Assembly: GCA_029261305.1 (NCBI GenBank)
Contig: JAJDBO010000089.1
Coordinates: forward strand, 1-6,439
DNA from: Nitrospirales bacterium
GTDB lineage: Bacteria; Nitrospirota; Nitrospiria; Nitrospirales; UBA8639
Length of the DNA stretch: 6,439 bases
Reading direction: 5' to 3'
Shown here piece after piece: positions 1-5,905 of the stretch; the first letter of the stretch is position 1, and every line of letters starts with the position of its first letter. Under the pieces are notes generated by a model. That model was not told where the DNA came from, searched no databases, and worked only from the letters and a program-made list of their open reading frames with translations. The position numbers and the translations under genes were made by a program.

Positions 1-256
1 CAAACAATCGCAATTCCAAACACTCAGCGTCCCGGAACAACTGATTAGCTTGGTCGCTGTGAATCAAGGATTGTTTGACCAACTTCCCCTTTCGGTTCTT
101 CGGAAGGCTGAGCAAACCATGCACGACCTCCTCAAGCAACACGCCACTGAGCTTTGCGACAACATATTGAGCGGAAAACTCCTCACGACCGACCAACTGA
201 ACCTGCTGGTCAATATTGCTCACTCCAGTATCGAAACAGCCACGACAGGAAAGTAA
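1..256 (+). CDS. atpA: F1F0 ATP synthase subunit alpha, C-terminal end (5' truncated by window edge)
   Basis: The reading frame is open from the left edge (first full codon at base 2) to TAA at 254-256, giving the last 84 residues. The start lies outside the window. The stretch EQLISLVAVNQGLFDQLPL matches the C-terminal helical domain of F1 alpha subunits, where family members have a segment like 'EEQVALLYAVNQGYLDDVP'. Alpha is the non-catalytic nucleotide-binding subunit of the F1 hexamer. The nucleotide-binding domain is not in view, so the call rests on this C-terminal pattern and on the complete gamma gene that follows after one base. In standard atp operons alpha is also followed by gamma, but beta and epsilon come next; here they do not, which suggests the alternative N-ATPase type. 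The internal TTG at base 50 is not a start, because the homologous sequence continues upstream of it. Confidence 0.85.
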   Translation, partial: KQSQFQTLSVPEQLISLVAVNQGLFDQLPLSVLRKAEQTMHDLLKQHATELCDNILSGKLLTTDQLNLLVNIAHSSIETATTGK

Positions 257-257
257 T

Positions 258-1151
258 ATGGAATCGATCGAAGCTCTGAGGAAAAGGGTTGGCACGACAC
301 AAGAGTTACAAACCGTGGTCAAGACCATGAAGGCCTTGGCCGCGACCAACATCCGACAATACGAACAAGCTGTGGGATCTCTCGCAGAGTATTACCGAAC
401 GGTCGCCATGGGACTCCAAGTTTCCCTGAAATTGAGACCTGCGGAAACCGCATTGATCAAACCCGCTCAGACTCGGCGACTGGGCGCCATTGTGTTTGGC
501 TCTGATCAAGGGTTATGCGGACAATTGAACGAGCAAATTGTCTCCTATGCTCTTCCGGCAATGAATGAATTTAATACTTCCCCTAGTGAGCGTAGGCTGT
601 TAGCCATTGGGACACGAGTCACAGGTTATTTGGAGGATGCAGGACAGCGAGTGGAGGAACGCCTTGCTGTCCCAAGTTCGAGAGGTGGAATCACGTTGGT
701 GGCCCAGGACATTTTAGTAAAAATCGAGGAGTGGCAGGCTCTCGAAGGAGTAGACCATATCATGCTCTTTTATCATGCACTTGTTTCCAGCTCGGAGTAT
801 GCACCCCAAACACTTCACCTGTTGCCTATCGATTTCGAGTGGCTTCAACAACTTGAGCAAACCCCCTGGCCCTTCAGGACCCTTCCCTTATGCACTCTTG
901 AATGGGAGCGGATGTTTTCCCTCTTAATTCGGCAGTATTTGTTCGTGTCTCTTTCCCGAGCGTTGGCCGAGTCCCTTGCGAGTGAAAATTCGAGTCGCTT
1001 GGCATCCATGCAAAGGGCTGAAAGGAATATCGGCCAACACCTTGAGCTGCTCCAAAGTCAATTTTACCAACAACGCCAAACCTCCATCACCGAAGAACTC
1101 CTTGATATCATCGGCGGGTTTGAAGCCTTAACCAAAACCCAGCAAACATGA
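258..1151 (+). CDS. atpG: F1F0 ATP synthase subunit gamma, likely of the alternative N-ATPase type
   Basis: This gene encodes 297 residues, a normal length for gamma, the rotor shaft that couples the membrane ring to the alpha/beta hexamer at the cytoplasmic face of the membrane. The N-terminal helix (about residues 2-55) starts ESIEALRKRVGTTQELQTVVKTM in gamma style. Residues 81-91 (GSDQGLCGQLN) correspond to the conserved 'SDRGLCGGLN' block. The C-terminal helix (about 228-292) contains ALAESLASENSSRLASM and ends SITEELLDIIGGFEAL, the family's C-terminal pattern. ATG at 258 is chosen because it sits 1 base after the alpha stop, has AGGAAA at 247-252 as ribosome binding site, and gives the canonical gamma N-terminus. 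An in-frame TTG at 216 would add 14 residues encoded inside the alpha gene. No beta or epsilon gene follows. Translation is probably coupled to alpha. Confidence 0.93.
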   Translation: MESIEALRKRVGTTQELQTVVKTMKALAATNIRQYEQAVGSLAEYYRTVAMGLQVSLKLRPAETALIKPAQTRRLGAIVFGSDQGLCGQLNEQIVSYALPAMNEFNTSPSERRLLAIGTRVTGYLEDAGQRVEERLAVPSSRGGITLVAQDILVKIEEWQALEGVDHIMLFYHALVSSSEYAPQTLHLLPIDFEWLQQLEQTPWPFRTLPLCTLEWERMFSLLIRQYLFVSLSRALAESLASENSSRLASMQRAERNIGQHLELLQSQFYQQRQTSITEELLDIIGGFEALTKTQQT

Positions 1152-1152
1152 T

Positions 1153-1169
1153 ACTCTCAAAGAGAGAGT
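1153..1169 (+). terminator. Small hairpin just after atpG, possible weak terminator
   Basis: ACTCTC (1153-1158) and GAGAGT (1164-1169) form a perfect 6-bp stem with a 5-base loop, beginning two bases after the atpG stop. The position suits the end of the ATPase operon. However, the stem is short and what follows (GGGCAAGATTGTTTG) is not a clean T-run, so intrinsic termination is uncertain. The rest of the 100-base gap to the transporter gene shows no clear promoter to me. Confidence 0.25.
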
Positions 1170-1251
1170 GGGCAAGATTGTTTGTCACCCTCCTAGGTAG
1201 TGTTGTGAAGGAATAGTAATCTTCCCCTTAACCACTTCTGGATTGACTCCT

Positions 1252-2136
1252 ATGGCCAATTCCCATTTTCAAGAAGTACGTGTGATTTTATGGTGGGTCC
1301 TTGGCCTTAATTGGTTTGTAGCTCTGGCCAAATTGGGATGGGGGCTCTGGAGCCATTCGCTTGGCATGCAGGCAGATGGGTTTCATTCTCTATTTGATGG
1401 TGTGTCCAATATCATTGGCTTAATTGGAATTTCCCTCGCAGCTCAACCGCCTGATCGTCTTCATCCATACGGGCATAAAAAATTTGAAACGTTGGCATCG
1501 GCCAGTATTGCTGTCATGTTAATTGGAACCTGCGCCTACGTCGGATGGCGAGGCATTCAAGCATTTACCAACGCTCAAGCGCCTCAGGTTGCCGGAATAA
1601 GTTATGGGGTGATGATAGTCACAATGGCCATCAATGCTGGAGTCACGAAATGGGAACAGCGTAAGGGGCGAGAATTACAAAGCGAGATCCTGATCGCTGA
1701 TTCCTATCATACTGCCAGTGACCTCTTAACCTCCTTTTCGGTCTTGGTTGGACTGGGCGCTGTCCACCTTGGCTATCCACTCGCCGATCCAATTATTGCT
1801 CTCATTATTGCCGGCGTCATCGCCTGGACGGCATTCTCCATTATTCGAGAAGTCACTCATTCCCTCGCAGATCAAATTCGGTTGGATCCACAAGAGGTAC
1901 GGGCGTTGGTCCTAAACGTCCCAGGAGTTCTCGATGGTCATTCAATCAGAACCCGAGGATTAGCCAACCACATTTTCGTTGACCTCTCCATTCACGTGAA
2001 TAAGGGCTTGCCTATTGAACAAGCCCATGCCATTGCCCATAACGTGGAAGCCACGTTGAAATCACAATTCAATAGCATTGAAGATGTCGTGGTCCATCTT
2101 GAACCAGACGGACATCCAAGCGCAGACAGTAAGTAA
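1252..2136 (+). CDS. Cation diffusion facilitator (CDF) divalent metal exporter
   Basis: This gene encodes a 294-residue inner-membrane transporter that, by family, exports Zn2+ or similar divalent ions (Fe2+, Cd2+, Co2+, Mn2+) in exchange for protons. Hydrophobic segments lie at about residues 11-31, 50-64, 83-100, 116-130, 157-173 and 179-198, the usual six. The TM2 motif ADGFHSLFD supplies H45 and D49, and the TM5 motif ADSYHTASD supplies H153 and D157. Together these make the HxxxD/HxxxD transport site usually linked to zinc selectivity. DRLHPYGHKKFE (68-79) is the conserved cytoplasmic loop after TM2. Residues from about 205 form the cytosolic dimerisation domain (HIFVDLSIHV, VVVHLEP). 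Length is typical. ATG 1252 is preferred over the in-frame TTG 1243; neither has a good ribosome binding site. Nothing upstream ties its expression to the ATPase genes. The substrate cannot be fixed from sequence alone. Confidence 0.9.
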   Translation: MANSHFQEVRVILWWVLGLNWFVALAKLGWGLWSHSLGMQADGFHSLFDGVSNIIGLIGISLAAQPPDRLHPYGHKKFETLASASIAVMLIGTCAYVGWRGIQAFTNAQAPQVAGISYGVMIVTMAINAGVTKWEQRKGRELQSEILIADSYHTASDLLTSFSVLVGLGAVHLGYPLADPIIALIIAGVIAWTAFSIIREVTHSLADQIRLDPQEVRALVLNVPGVLDGHSIRTRGLANHIFVDLSIHVNKGLPIEQAHAIAHNVEATLKSQFNSIEDVVVHLEPDGHPSADSK

Positions 2137-2137
2137 T

Positions 2138-3340
2138 TTATGGGGAAGTTTTTGATGAATGTTTGGAGGGCTGATAGATGGGAAGTGAAATGATAAAGGT
2201 GGAGCCTTGATCGATTTGGCTTTCAACTTTTACGCGTCCTTCATGCTCTTCAATAATACCATGCACGACCGTTAATCCTAACCCGGTACCTTCCCCCACC
2301 TGCTTGGTGGTAAAAAATGGGGTAAACAATTTTGACAGATCCTCATTTGGGATACCACACCCCGTATCGGTAATCGACAGGTGAGCAAATTTTTTGTCCC
2401 CTTTCAAACCAATCATTAATGTTCCTCCCTCTACCATCGCTTGTATGGCATTCATGACCAAATTCAAGATAACCTGCCCCATCTGATCTCGGTCGGCAAA
2501 GACCTTTTGACAATTAGAATCAAGGTCAAGTTCTATCGTGATAGCACGTCTTTTTATTCGGTCCTGAACCACATCCAAAATGTCGCACACCACTGAGGCC
2601 AGCACGAGAGGCTTTCGATCTATGGGACGGCGTCGAGCAAAACTCAACAACTGGTTCATGATTTTGGTAATGCGCTCGACCTGGGTGACAATTGTCGCCA
2701 ATCCCTTCTTGGTAGAGTCTTCAGACGTTTTTCGCATGAGAAATTCTGCTCTACCCAGAATAACGTTCATGGGCGTCCCAATCTCATGTGCCATCCCGGC
2801 TGCAAGTGTCCCCATTTCGGCCAGTCGTTCAGTTTGACTCAATTGAACTTCCAACTGCTTTCGTTCGGTGATATCTCTGAGGATTACTGTGTACAATCGA
2901 TGCTTCCCTCGTTTGATCTGCGAAATCGATGCTTCAATCGGGAACTCTTCACCATTGGTGCGAAGACCGGAAATCGCACCCAAGGCCCCCATTCGACGAT
3001 TGGTGACCCGGGTCGCGCCAAAGGTCTTCACATGTTTGGCATGATGCTCCCGATACCGTTCAGGAATAAATTTTTCGATGGATTGCCCAATGGCCTCCTT
3101 GGCCGAACACCCAAACATTTTTTCCGCTGCGGCATTAAAAAGGATGACTATTTGTTTCTCATTGATCGTGACAATCCCATCCATAGCGGAATGAATGATC
3201 CCAGCCAGTTGCACTTCAATGGCGCGTAACCCTTCTTGAGTCTCATGGTGCATGGATTCAATGGCACGCAGTTCTCCAATTTCTTGACGAAGGGTTTCTA
3301 TCTCTTTGAGGATTACTTCTTTGGGAAGATCGGGGTTCAT
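2138..3340 (-). CDS. Soluble PAS-domain sensor histidine kinase (NtrB-like)
   Basis: This 400-residue kinase has no membrane segment or signal peptide, so it should sense a cytoplasmic signal. An N-terminal coiled-coil-like stretch (about 5-45, rich in Glu/Leu/Arg) leads into one PAS domain (about 45-160, from AGIIHSAMDGIVTINEKQ to VILRDITERKQLE). The HisKA domain has H185 in GMAHEIGTPMNVI as the phosphorylated histidine. The ATPase domain shows the N box (NLVMNAIQAM, 293-302), G1 box (DTGCGIP, 325-331), F box (FTPFFTTK) and G2 box (GEGTGLGL, 349-356), so all catalytic boxes are intact. It lies 59 bases downstream of the sigma54 response regulator gene on the same strand, its obvious partner. 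The start is taken at ATG 3340; an in-frame TTG at 3349 would add three residues. Neither start has a clear Shine-Dalgarno sequence, so translation may be weak or depend on the upstream gene. The stop lies one base from the stop of the convergent transporter gene. Confidence 0.93.
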   Translation of the reverse strand: MNPDLPKEVILKEIETLRQEIGELRAIESMHHETQEGLRAIEVQLAGIIHSAMDGIVTINEKQIVILFNAAAEKMFGCSAKEAIGQSIEKFIPERYREHHAKHVKTFGATRVTNRRMGALGAISGLRTNGEEFPIEASISQIKRGKHRLYTVILRDITERKQLEVQLSQTERLAEMGTLAAGMAHEIGTPMNVILGRAEFLMRKTSEDSTKKGLATIVTQVERITKIMNQLLSFARRRPIDRKPLVLASVVCDILDVVQDRIKRRAITIELDLDSNCQKVFADRDQMGQVILNLVMNAIQAMVEGGTLMIGLKGDKKFAHLSITDTGCGIPNEDLSKLFTPFFTTKQVGEGTGLGLTVVHGIIEEHEGRVKVESQIDQGSTFIISLPIYQPSKHSSKTSP

Positions 3341-3360
3341 AACAACCAAAATTTACTCTT

Positions 3361-3375
3361 TCGCCCTTAAGGCGA
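3361..3375 (-). repeat. GC-rich intercistronic hairpin between regulator and kinase genes
   Basis: TCGCC (3361-3365) and GGCGA (3371-3375) are perfect reverse complements around a 5-base loop, in the 59-base gap between the two genes. No T-run follows on the - strand (AAAGAG comes next), so this is unlikely to terminate transcription. It could affect RNA stability or the ratio of regulator to kinase. It is small enough to have arisen by chance. Confidence 0.3.
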
Positions 3376-3399
3376 TGAATCATTCCTGACACATGAGAC

Positions 3400-4764
3400 T
3401 TAGGATTTTTGCATCTCCCCCAATTTTCGATAGAGGGTCTTTCGGTCAATATCTAAAATCTGGGCTGCCTTAAATTTATTGCCTTTAGTTTTTTCCAGCA
3501 TGCGTTGAATGTACAGGTGCTCAAGGTCTTCAAGGCGTAGGAGCTGTTCCGCACTTTCTTCGACAAGATGTCGGTCACCTTGAGCATCCCGTATTGCTGC
3601 AGGTAAATCATTGGGAGTCACAATGGGCCCTTGAGCGAGAGTCACTGCTCGCTCCATAATATTTTCAAGTTCCCTCACATTACCCGGCCACGCATAATCC
3701 AATAACAATCCCAACGTAGCTTCCGACATCTTGGTAACTTCCTTCTGGCGACCCACTGAAGATTTTTCCAACATCATGTCGCACAGCAATGGAATATCTT
3801 CCTTTCGTTCCCGCAACGGCGGTAACCGTATTTCAATCACATTCAACCGATAATAAAGATCTTCGCGAAATCGTTTGGCTTGAACTTCCTCCGCAAGATG
3901 TAAATTTGTCGCGGCAATAATCCGAACGTCTATCGCCATTGATCGTGTAGCACCCACACGACGAATCTCTCGTTCCTGGACCGCCCGCAATAATTTTGCC
4001 TGGAGCATCATGGGCATTTCGCTGATTTCATCTAAAAAAAGTGTCCCTTTGTGAGCTTCTTCAAAGAGGCCTCGTTTATCAGATTTGGCATCCGTAAACG
4101 ATCCCTTCACATGTCCAAACAACTCGCTTTCCAATAGAAATTCTGGAATGGCCGCACAATTCACGGGAATAAATGGGGCACTTTTTCGACTACTGTTAAA
4201 ATGAATGGCCTTCGCCACCAATTCTTTTCCTGTTCCGCTTTCTCCGGTAATCAAAATGTTGGTCTGGGTGTCTGCAACACGACGAATCAAATCAAACACC
4301 TCTTGCATGGGTTTGCTTTTTCCAAGAATCTGGTCAAAGGAATATTCCCGTTTGACTTGCTGCCTCAGGTGAACCACTTCTTGGCGAAGCGCGGCTTCGC
4401 GAAAGGCCTTTTCAATGGTCACGAGGAGTTCTTCTGTTTTGATGGGTTTGGTGAGATAATCAAACGCGCCACGTTTCATGGCTTCCACAGCCGATTCCAC
4501 GGTTCCGAAGGCCGTCATCATAATCACATTACTTGCTGAATGGTTCTTCACGATTTCCTGTAAAAGCTCAGCGCCATCCATACCTTTCATCCTGAGATCC
4601 GTGAGAACGACTGGGAATTCGTGACCTTCCAAACAACTCAGGGCTTCTTTTCCATCACGAGCGACGACAACCTGAAAACTTTGATCTTCTAAAATATCTT
4701 TCATGAGATTTCGGAGTTCTGGATCGTCGTCAACGATTAAGATGGAATTACTATTCGGGAGCAT
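3400..4764 (-). CDS. NtrC-family sigma54-dependent response regulator (REC-AAA+-Fis)
   Basis: This 454-residue activator has the full NtrC-type architecture. The receiver domain (about 6-120) has acidic residues D12-D14, phosphorylation site D56 (VVLTDLRM), T84 and K106 (YLTKPI). The AAA+ domain (about 145-375) has Walker A GESGTGKE (174-181), Walker B TLFLDEI (241-247), AATN (284-287), the arginine-finger region FREDLYYRL (299-307) and sensor II WPGNVREL (359-366). A Fis-type helix-turn-helix ends the protein (about 425-450, NKFKAAQILDIDRKTLYRKL). It should hydrolyse ATP to remodel sigma54 RNA polymerase after phosphorylation. The loop that touches sigma54, usually GAFTGA, reads GSFTDA here (221-226); the Phe and Thr are kept. 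The ATG at 4764 has a purine-rich GGAAGG ribosome site (+ strand 4775-4780). It is read divergently from a gene with a sigma54 promoter, a likely target. The kinase gene follows. Confidence 0.95.
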   Translation of the reverse strand: MLPNSNSILIVDDDPELRNLMKDILEDQSFQVVVARDGKEALSCLEGHEFPVVLTDLRMKGMDGAELLQEIVKNHSASNVIMMTAFGTVESAVEAMKRGAFDYLTKPIKTEELLVTIEKAFREAALRQEVVHLRQQVKREYSFDQILGKSKPMQEVFDLIRRVADTQTNILITGESGTGKELVAKAIHFNSSRKSAPFIPVNCAAIPEFLLESELFGHVKGSFTDAKSDKRGLFEEAHKGTLFLDEISEMPMMLQAKLLRAVQEREIRRVGATRSMAIDVRIIAATNLHLAEEVQAKRFREDLYYRLNVIEIRLPPLRERKEDIPLLCDMMLEKSSVGRQKEVTKMSEATLGLLLDYAWPGNVRELENIMERAVTLAQGPIVTPNDLPAAIRDAQGDRHLVEESAEQLLRLEDLEHLYIQRMLEKTKGNKFKAAQILDIDRKTLYRKLGEMQKS

Positions 4765-4811
4765 GAAACACCTACCTTCCTTTATTAAACTAAATATAGC
4801 CCATTTATGGG

Positions 4812-4840
4812 GAATTATGTGGAAAAATTCTACATAATTC
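4812..4840. repeat. 29-bp dyad, candidate regulator site or leader hairpin
   Basis: GAATTATGT (4812-4820) and ACATAATTC (4832-4840) are perfect reverse complements. The symmetry continues inward after one G/T pair, with GAA/TTC around a central AAA, so nearly the whole 29 bases are symmetric about 4826. It lies between the divergent response regulator and stress protein genes, about 158 bases upstream of the predicted sigma54 start site, within the usual range for activator binding sites. On the - strand it could also form a hairpin in the leader RNA of the regulator gene. There is no adjacent T-run on the + strand, so I do not call it a terminator. Which protein binds it, if any, is inference. 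Confidence 0.55.
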
Positions 4841-4845
4841 TATTT

Positions 4846-4883
4846 GCAAAATGTCCCAAAATTATACACTTGGACATTTTTGC
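4846..4883. repeat. Inverted repeat in divergent control region, candidate operator/enhancer
   Basis: AAAATGTCC (4848-4856) and GGACATTTT (4872-4880) are perfect 9-base inverted arms separated by 15 bases. The match extends to GC on the left (4846-4847) and GC on the right (4882-4883) if one extra T at 4881 is allowed. The centre near 4864 is about 120 bases upstream of the predicted sigma54 transcription start, a usual place for an NtrC-type enhancer. The spacer holds TATAAT on the opposite strand, so a protein on this dyad could also control the regulator gene itself. Binding by the neighbouring regulator is inferred. Confidence 0.55.
4861..4866 (-). promoter_or_regulatory. Possible -10 box (TATAAT) for the regulator-kinase operon
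   Basis: Read on the - strand, 4866-4861 is TATAAT, a perfect sigma70 -10 hexamer. It would place the transcript start near 4854, about 90 bases before the regulator ATG. The hexamer 17 bases upstream (TGGCTA) is a poor -35, matching TTGACA at three of six positions, and the region is AT-rich, so this could be chance. Its place inside the 4846-4883 inverted repeat makes it worth recording, as that would allow autoregulation. Confidence 0.3.
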
Positions 4884-4956
4884 TAGCCACATTTAGAATC
4901 AATTTCTCTATTGAATACATTCAGAATTTTCCTTGAAACCCCATCTATACAAGGAG

Positions 4957-4973
4957 CTGGCACCTGTCTTGCT
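4957..4973 (+). promoter_or_regulatory. Sigma54 (RpoN) -24/-12 promoter of the stress protein/LOG operon
   Basis: The sequence CTGGCACCTGTCTTGCT matches the sigma54 consensus YTGGCAC-N5-TTGCW at every defined position. The invariant GG (4959-4960) and GC (4971-4972) are separated by exactly 10 bases. Transcription would start near 4984, leaving a leader of about 52 bases before the ATG at 5036. The adjacent divergent gene encodes a sigma54-dependent activator, which strongly supports a real promoter. Sigma54 promoters need such an activator bound upstream; the two dyads at 4812-4840 and 4846-4883 are candidate sites. Confidence 0.85.
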
Positions 4974-5035
4974 GAGTGTAACTAGTGAAAAGTCTTCAAA
5001 AAACCGAAGAGATTTCCCCTTGAAGGAGAACCGTC

Positions 5036-5899
5036 ATGAAAGTCCTGCTGGCCATTGATGGATCCACCCAATCTTCTTCCACTGTCCAAGCTCTTGCACA
5101 TTTCGGACCGATTGAAGAAGTGACCTTAGTTCATACGCTGCCTTTACCCGACCTCAACCATCCTATGATTTCTCCTGAAATGCGGGATCAAGCCATAAAG
5201 GAAATGGAAGAAGACCTGCGGCCTAAGGGAGAAGCCCTCTTGGACCAAATCCAAGAAACTTTGCCTCCGGATGTTGGAACCGTTCATCGCGTTCATGAAA
5301 TTGGGTCTCCGTCGTTGGTGATTTTAGACGCCGCCAAGTCGGCCAAGCCCGACCTCATCATGATTGGGGCCAGAGGGTTGGGGCCAATTAAAGAGCTCGT
5401 GCTGGGAAGTGTGTCCCATAGAGTCCTCCTCCATGCACCCTGTTCGACGTTAATCATGAAAAACCCGCTTCCCACACTTCATCACATTCTCATGCCGATT
5501 GAAGGAAAAGAAGACGGTGAGAAAATGATCCAGTACTTATCGTCACTTTCCTTCATCACTCTGCCCAGAATTTCCGTCATGTCAGTGTGGGCTCAACCAC
5601 GATTACCGTGGCCTGTTACTCTGGGCGAAAGCCATCAATTGGAAGAACGGGCCCTGGAACATGCCCGTGACTTGACAGAAGAAGTTGTCCAATTCGCAAA
5701 AGATCATCACTTCTCGAGTCAGGCCATGGTAGGGTTGGGCGACCCGGATTTTGCTATTTTGGAACAGGCCAAAATGCTCAAGCCAGATATGATTATGGTG
5801 GGATCTCACGGTCGTCGAGGTCTTTCTCGGTTTTTACTTGGAAGTGTCTCCCACAGTCTGGTTCATCAGTCACCGTATCCAGTGCTAGTAGTTCGGTAA
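5036..5899 (+). CDS. Tandem-domain universal stress protein (two UspA domains)
   Basis: This 287-residue cytoplasmic protein contains two universal stress protein domains in one chain (about 1-142 and 148-287). Domain 1 begins KVLLAIDGS with D8, and has the nucleotide-binding motif G111-x2-G114-x9-G124-S125 (GARGLGPIKELVLGS). Domain 2 begins HHILMPIEG and has G256-x2-G259-x9-G269-S270 (GSHGRRGLSRFLLGS). Both glycine motifs are of the ATP-binding kind, but the first-strand Asp is Glu (E156) in domain 2, so the two halves may bind nucleotide differently. Family members help cells survive starvation, redox or respiratory stress; the molecular action is usually unknown. The start is firm: AAGGAG at 5023-5028 lies 7 bases before the ATG. 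Its sigma54 promoter suggests control by the adjacent two-component pair. It probably shares a transcript with the LOG-family gene 6 bases downstream. Confidence 0.93.
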   Translation: MKVLLAIDGSTQSSSTVQALAHFGPIEEVTLVHTLPLPDLNHPMISPEMRDQAIKEMEEDLRPKGEALLDQIQETLPPDVGTVHRVHEIGSPSLVILDAAKSAKPDLIMIGARGLGPIKELVLGSVSHRVLLHAPCSTLIMKNPLPTLHHILMPIEGKEDGEKMIQYLSSLSFITLPRISVMSVWAQPRLPWPVTLGESHQLEERALEHARDLTEEVVQFAKDHHFSSQAMVGLGDPDFAILEQAKMLKPDMIMVGSHGRRGLSRFLLGSVSHSLVHQSPYPVLVVR

Positions 5900-5905
5900 C
5901 TCAGC

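Noticed and set aside
216..257. TTG at 216 as an upstream start for the gamma subunit gene
   Set aside because: It would add 14 residues encoded within the alpha gene that do not resemble gamma; ATG 258 has a ribosome site and gives the family N-terminus.
2580..3229. Two + strand open frames opposite the histidine kinase gene
   Set aside because: They lie wholly antisense to a gene with clear PAS, HisKA and ATPase motifs, and their translations show no recognisable family or domain pattern.
4765..4900. A sigma54 promoter for the regulator gene on the - strand
   Set aside because: I looked for GG-N10-GC on that strand near each candidate GC and found none with the correct spacing.
4897..4913. 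IHF site between the dyads and the sigma54 promoter
   Set aside because: AATCAA is present at 4897-4902, but the TTR half does not follow after four bases, so the consensus is not met.
4912..4923. Short dyad TGAAT-AC-ATTCA
   Set aside because: Five-base arms in AT-rich DNA are easily due to chance and no neighbouring copy supports it.
4993..5010. TCTTC/GAAGA hairpin in the stress protein leader
   Set aside because: It has only a 5-bp stem with an 8-base loop; too weak to call a regulatory structure.
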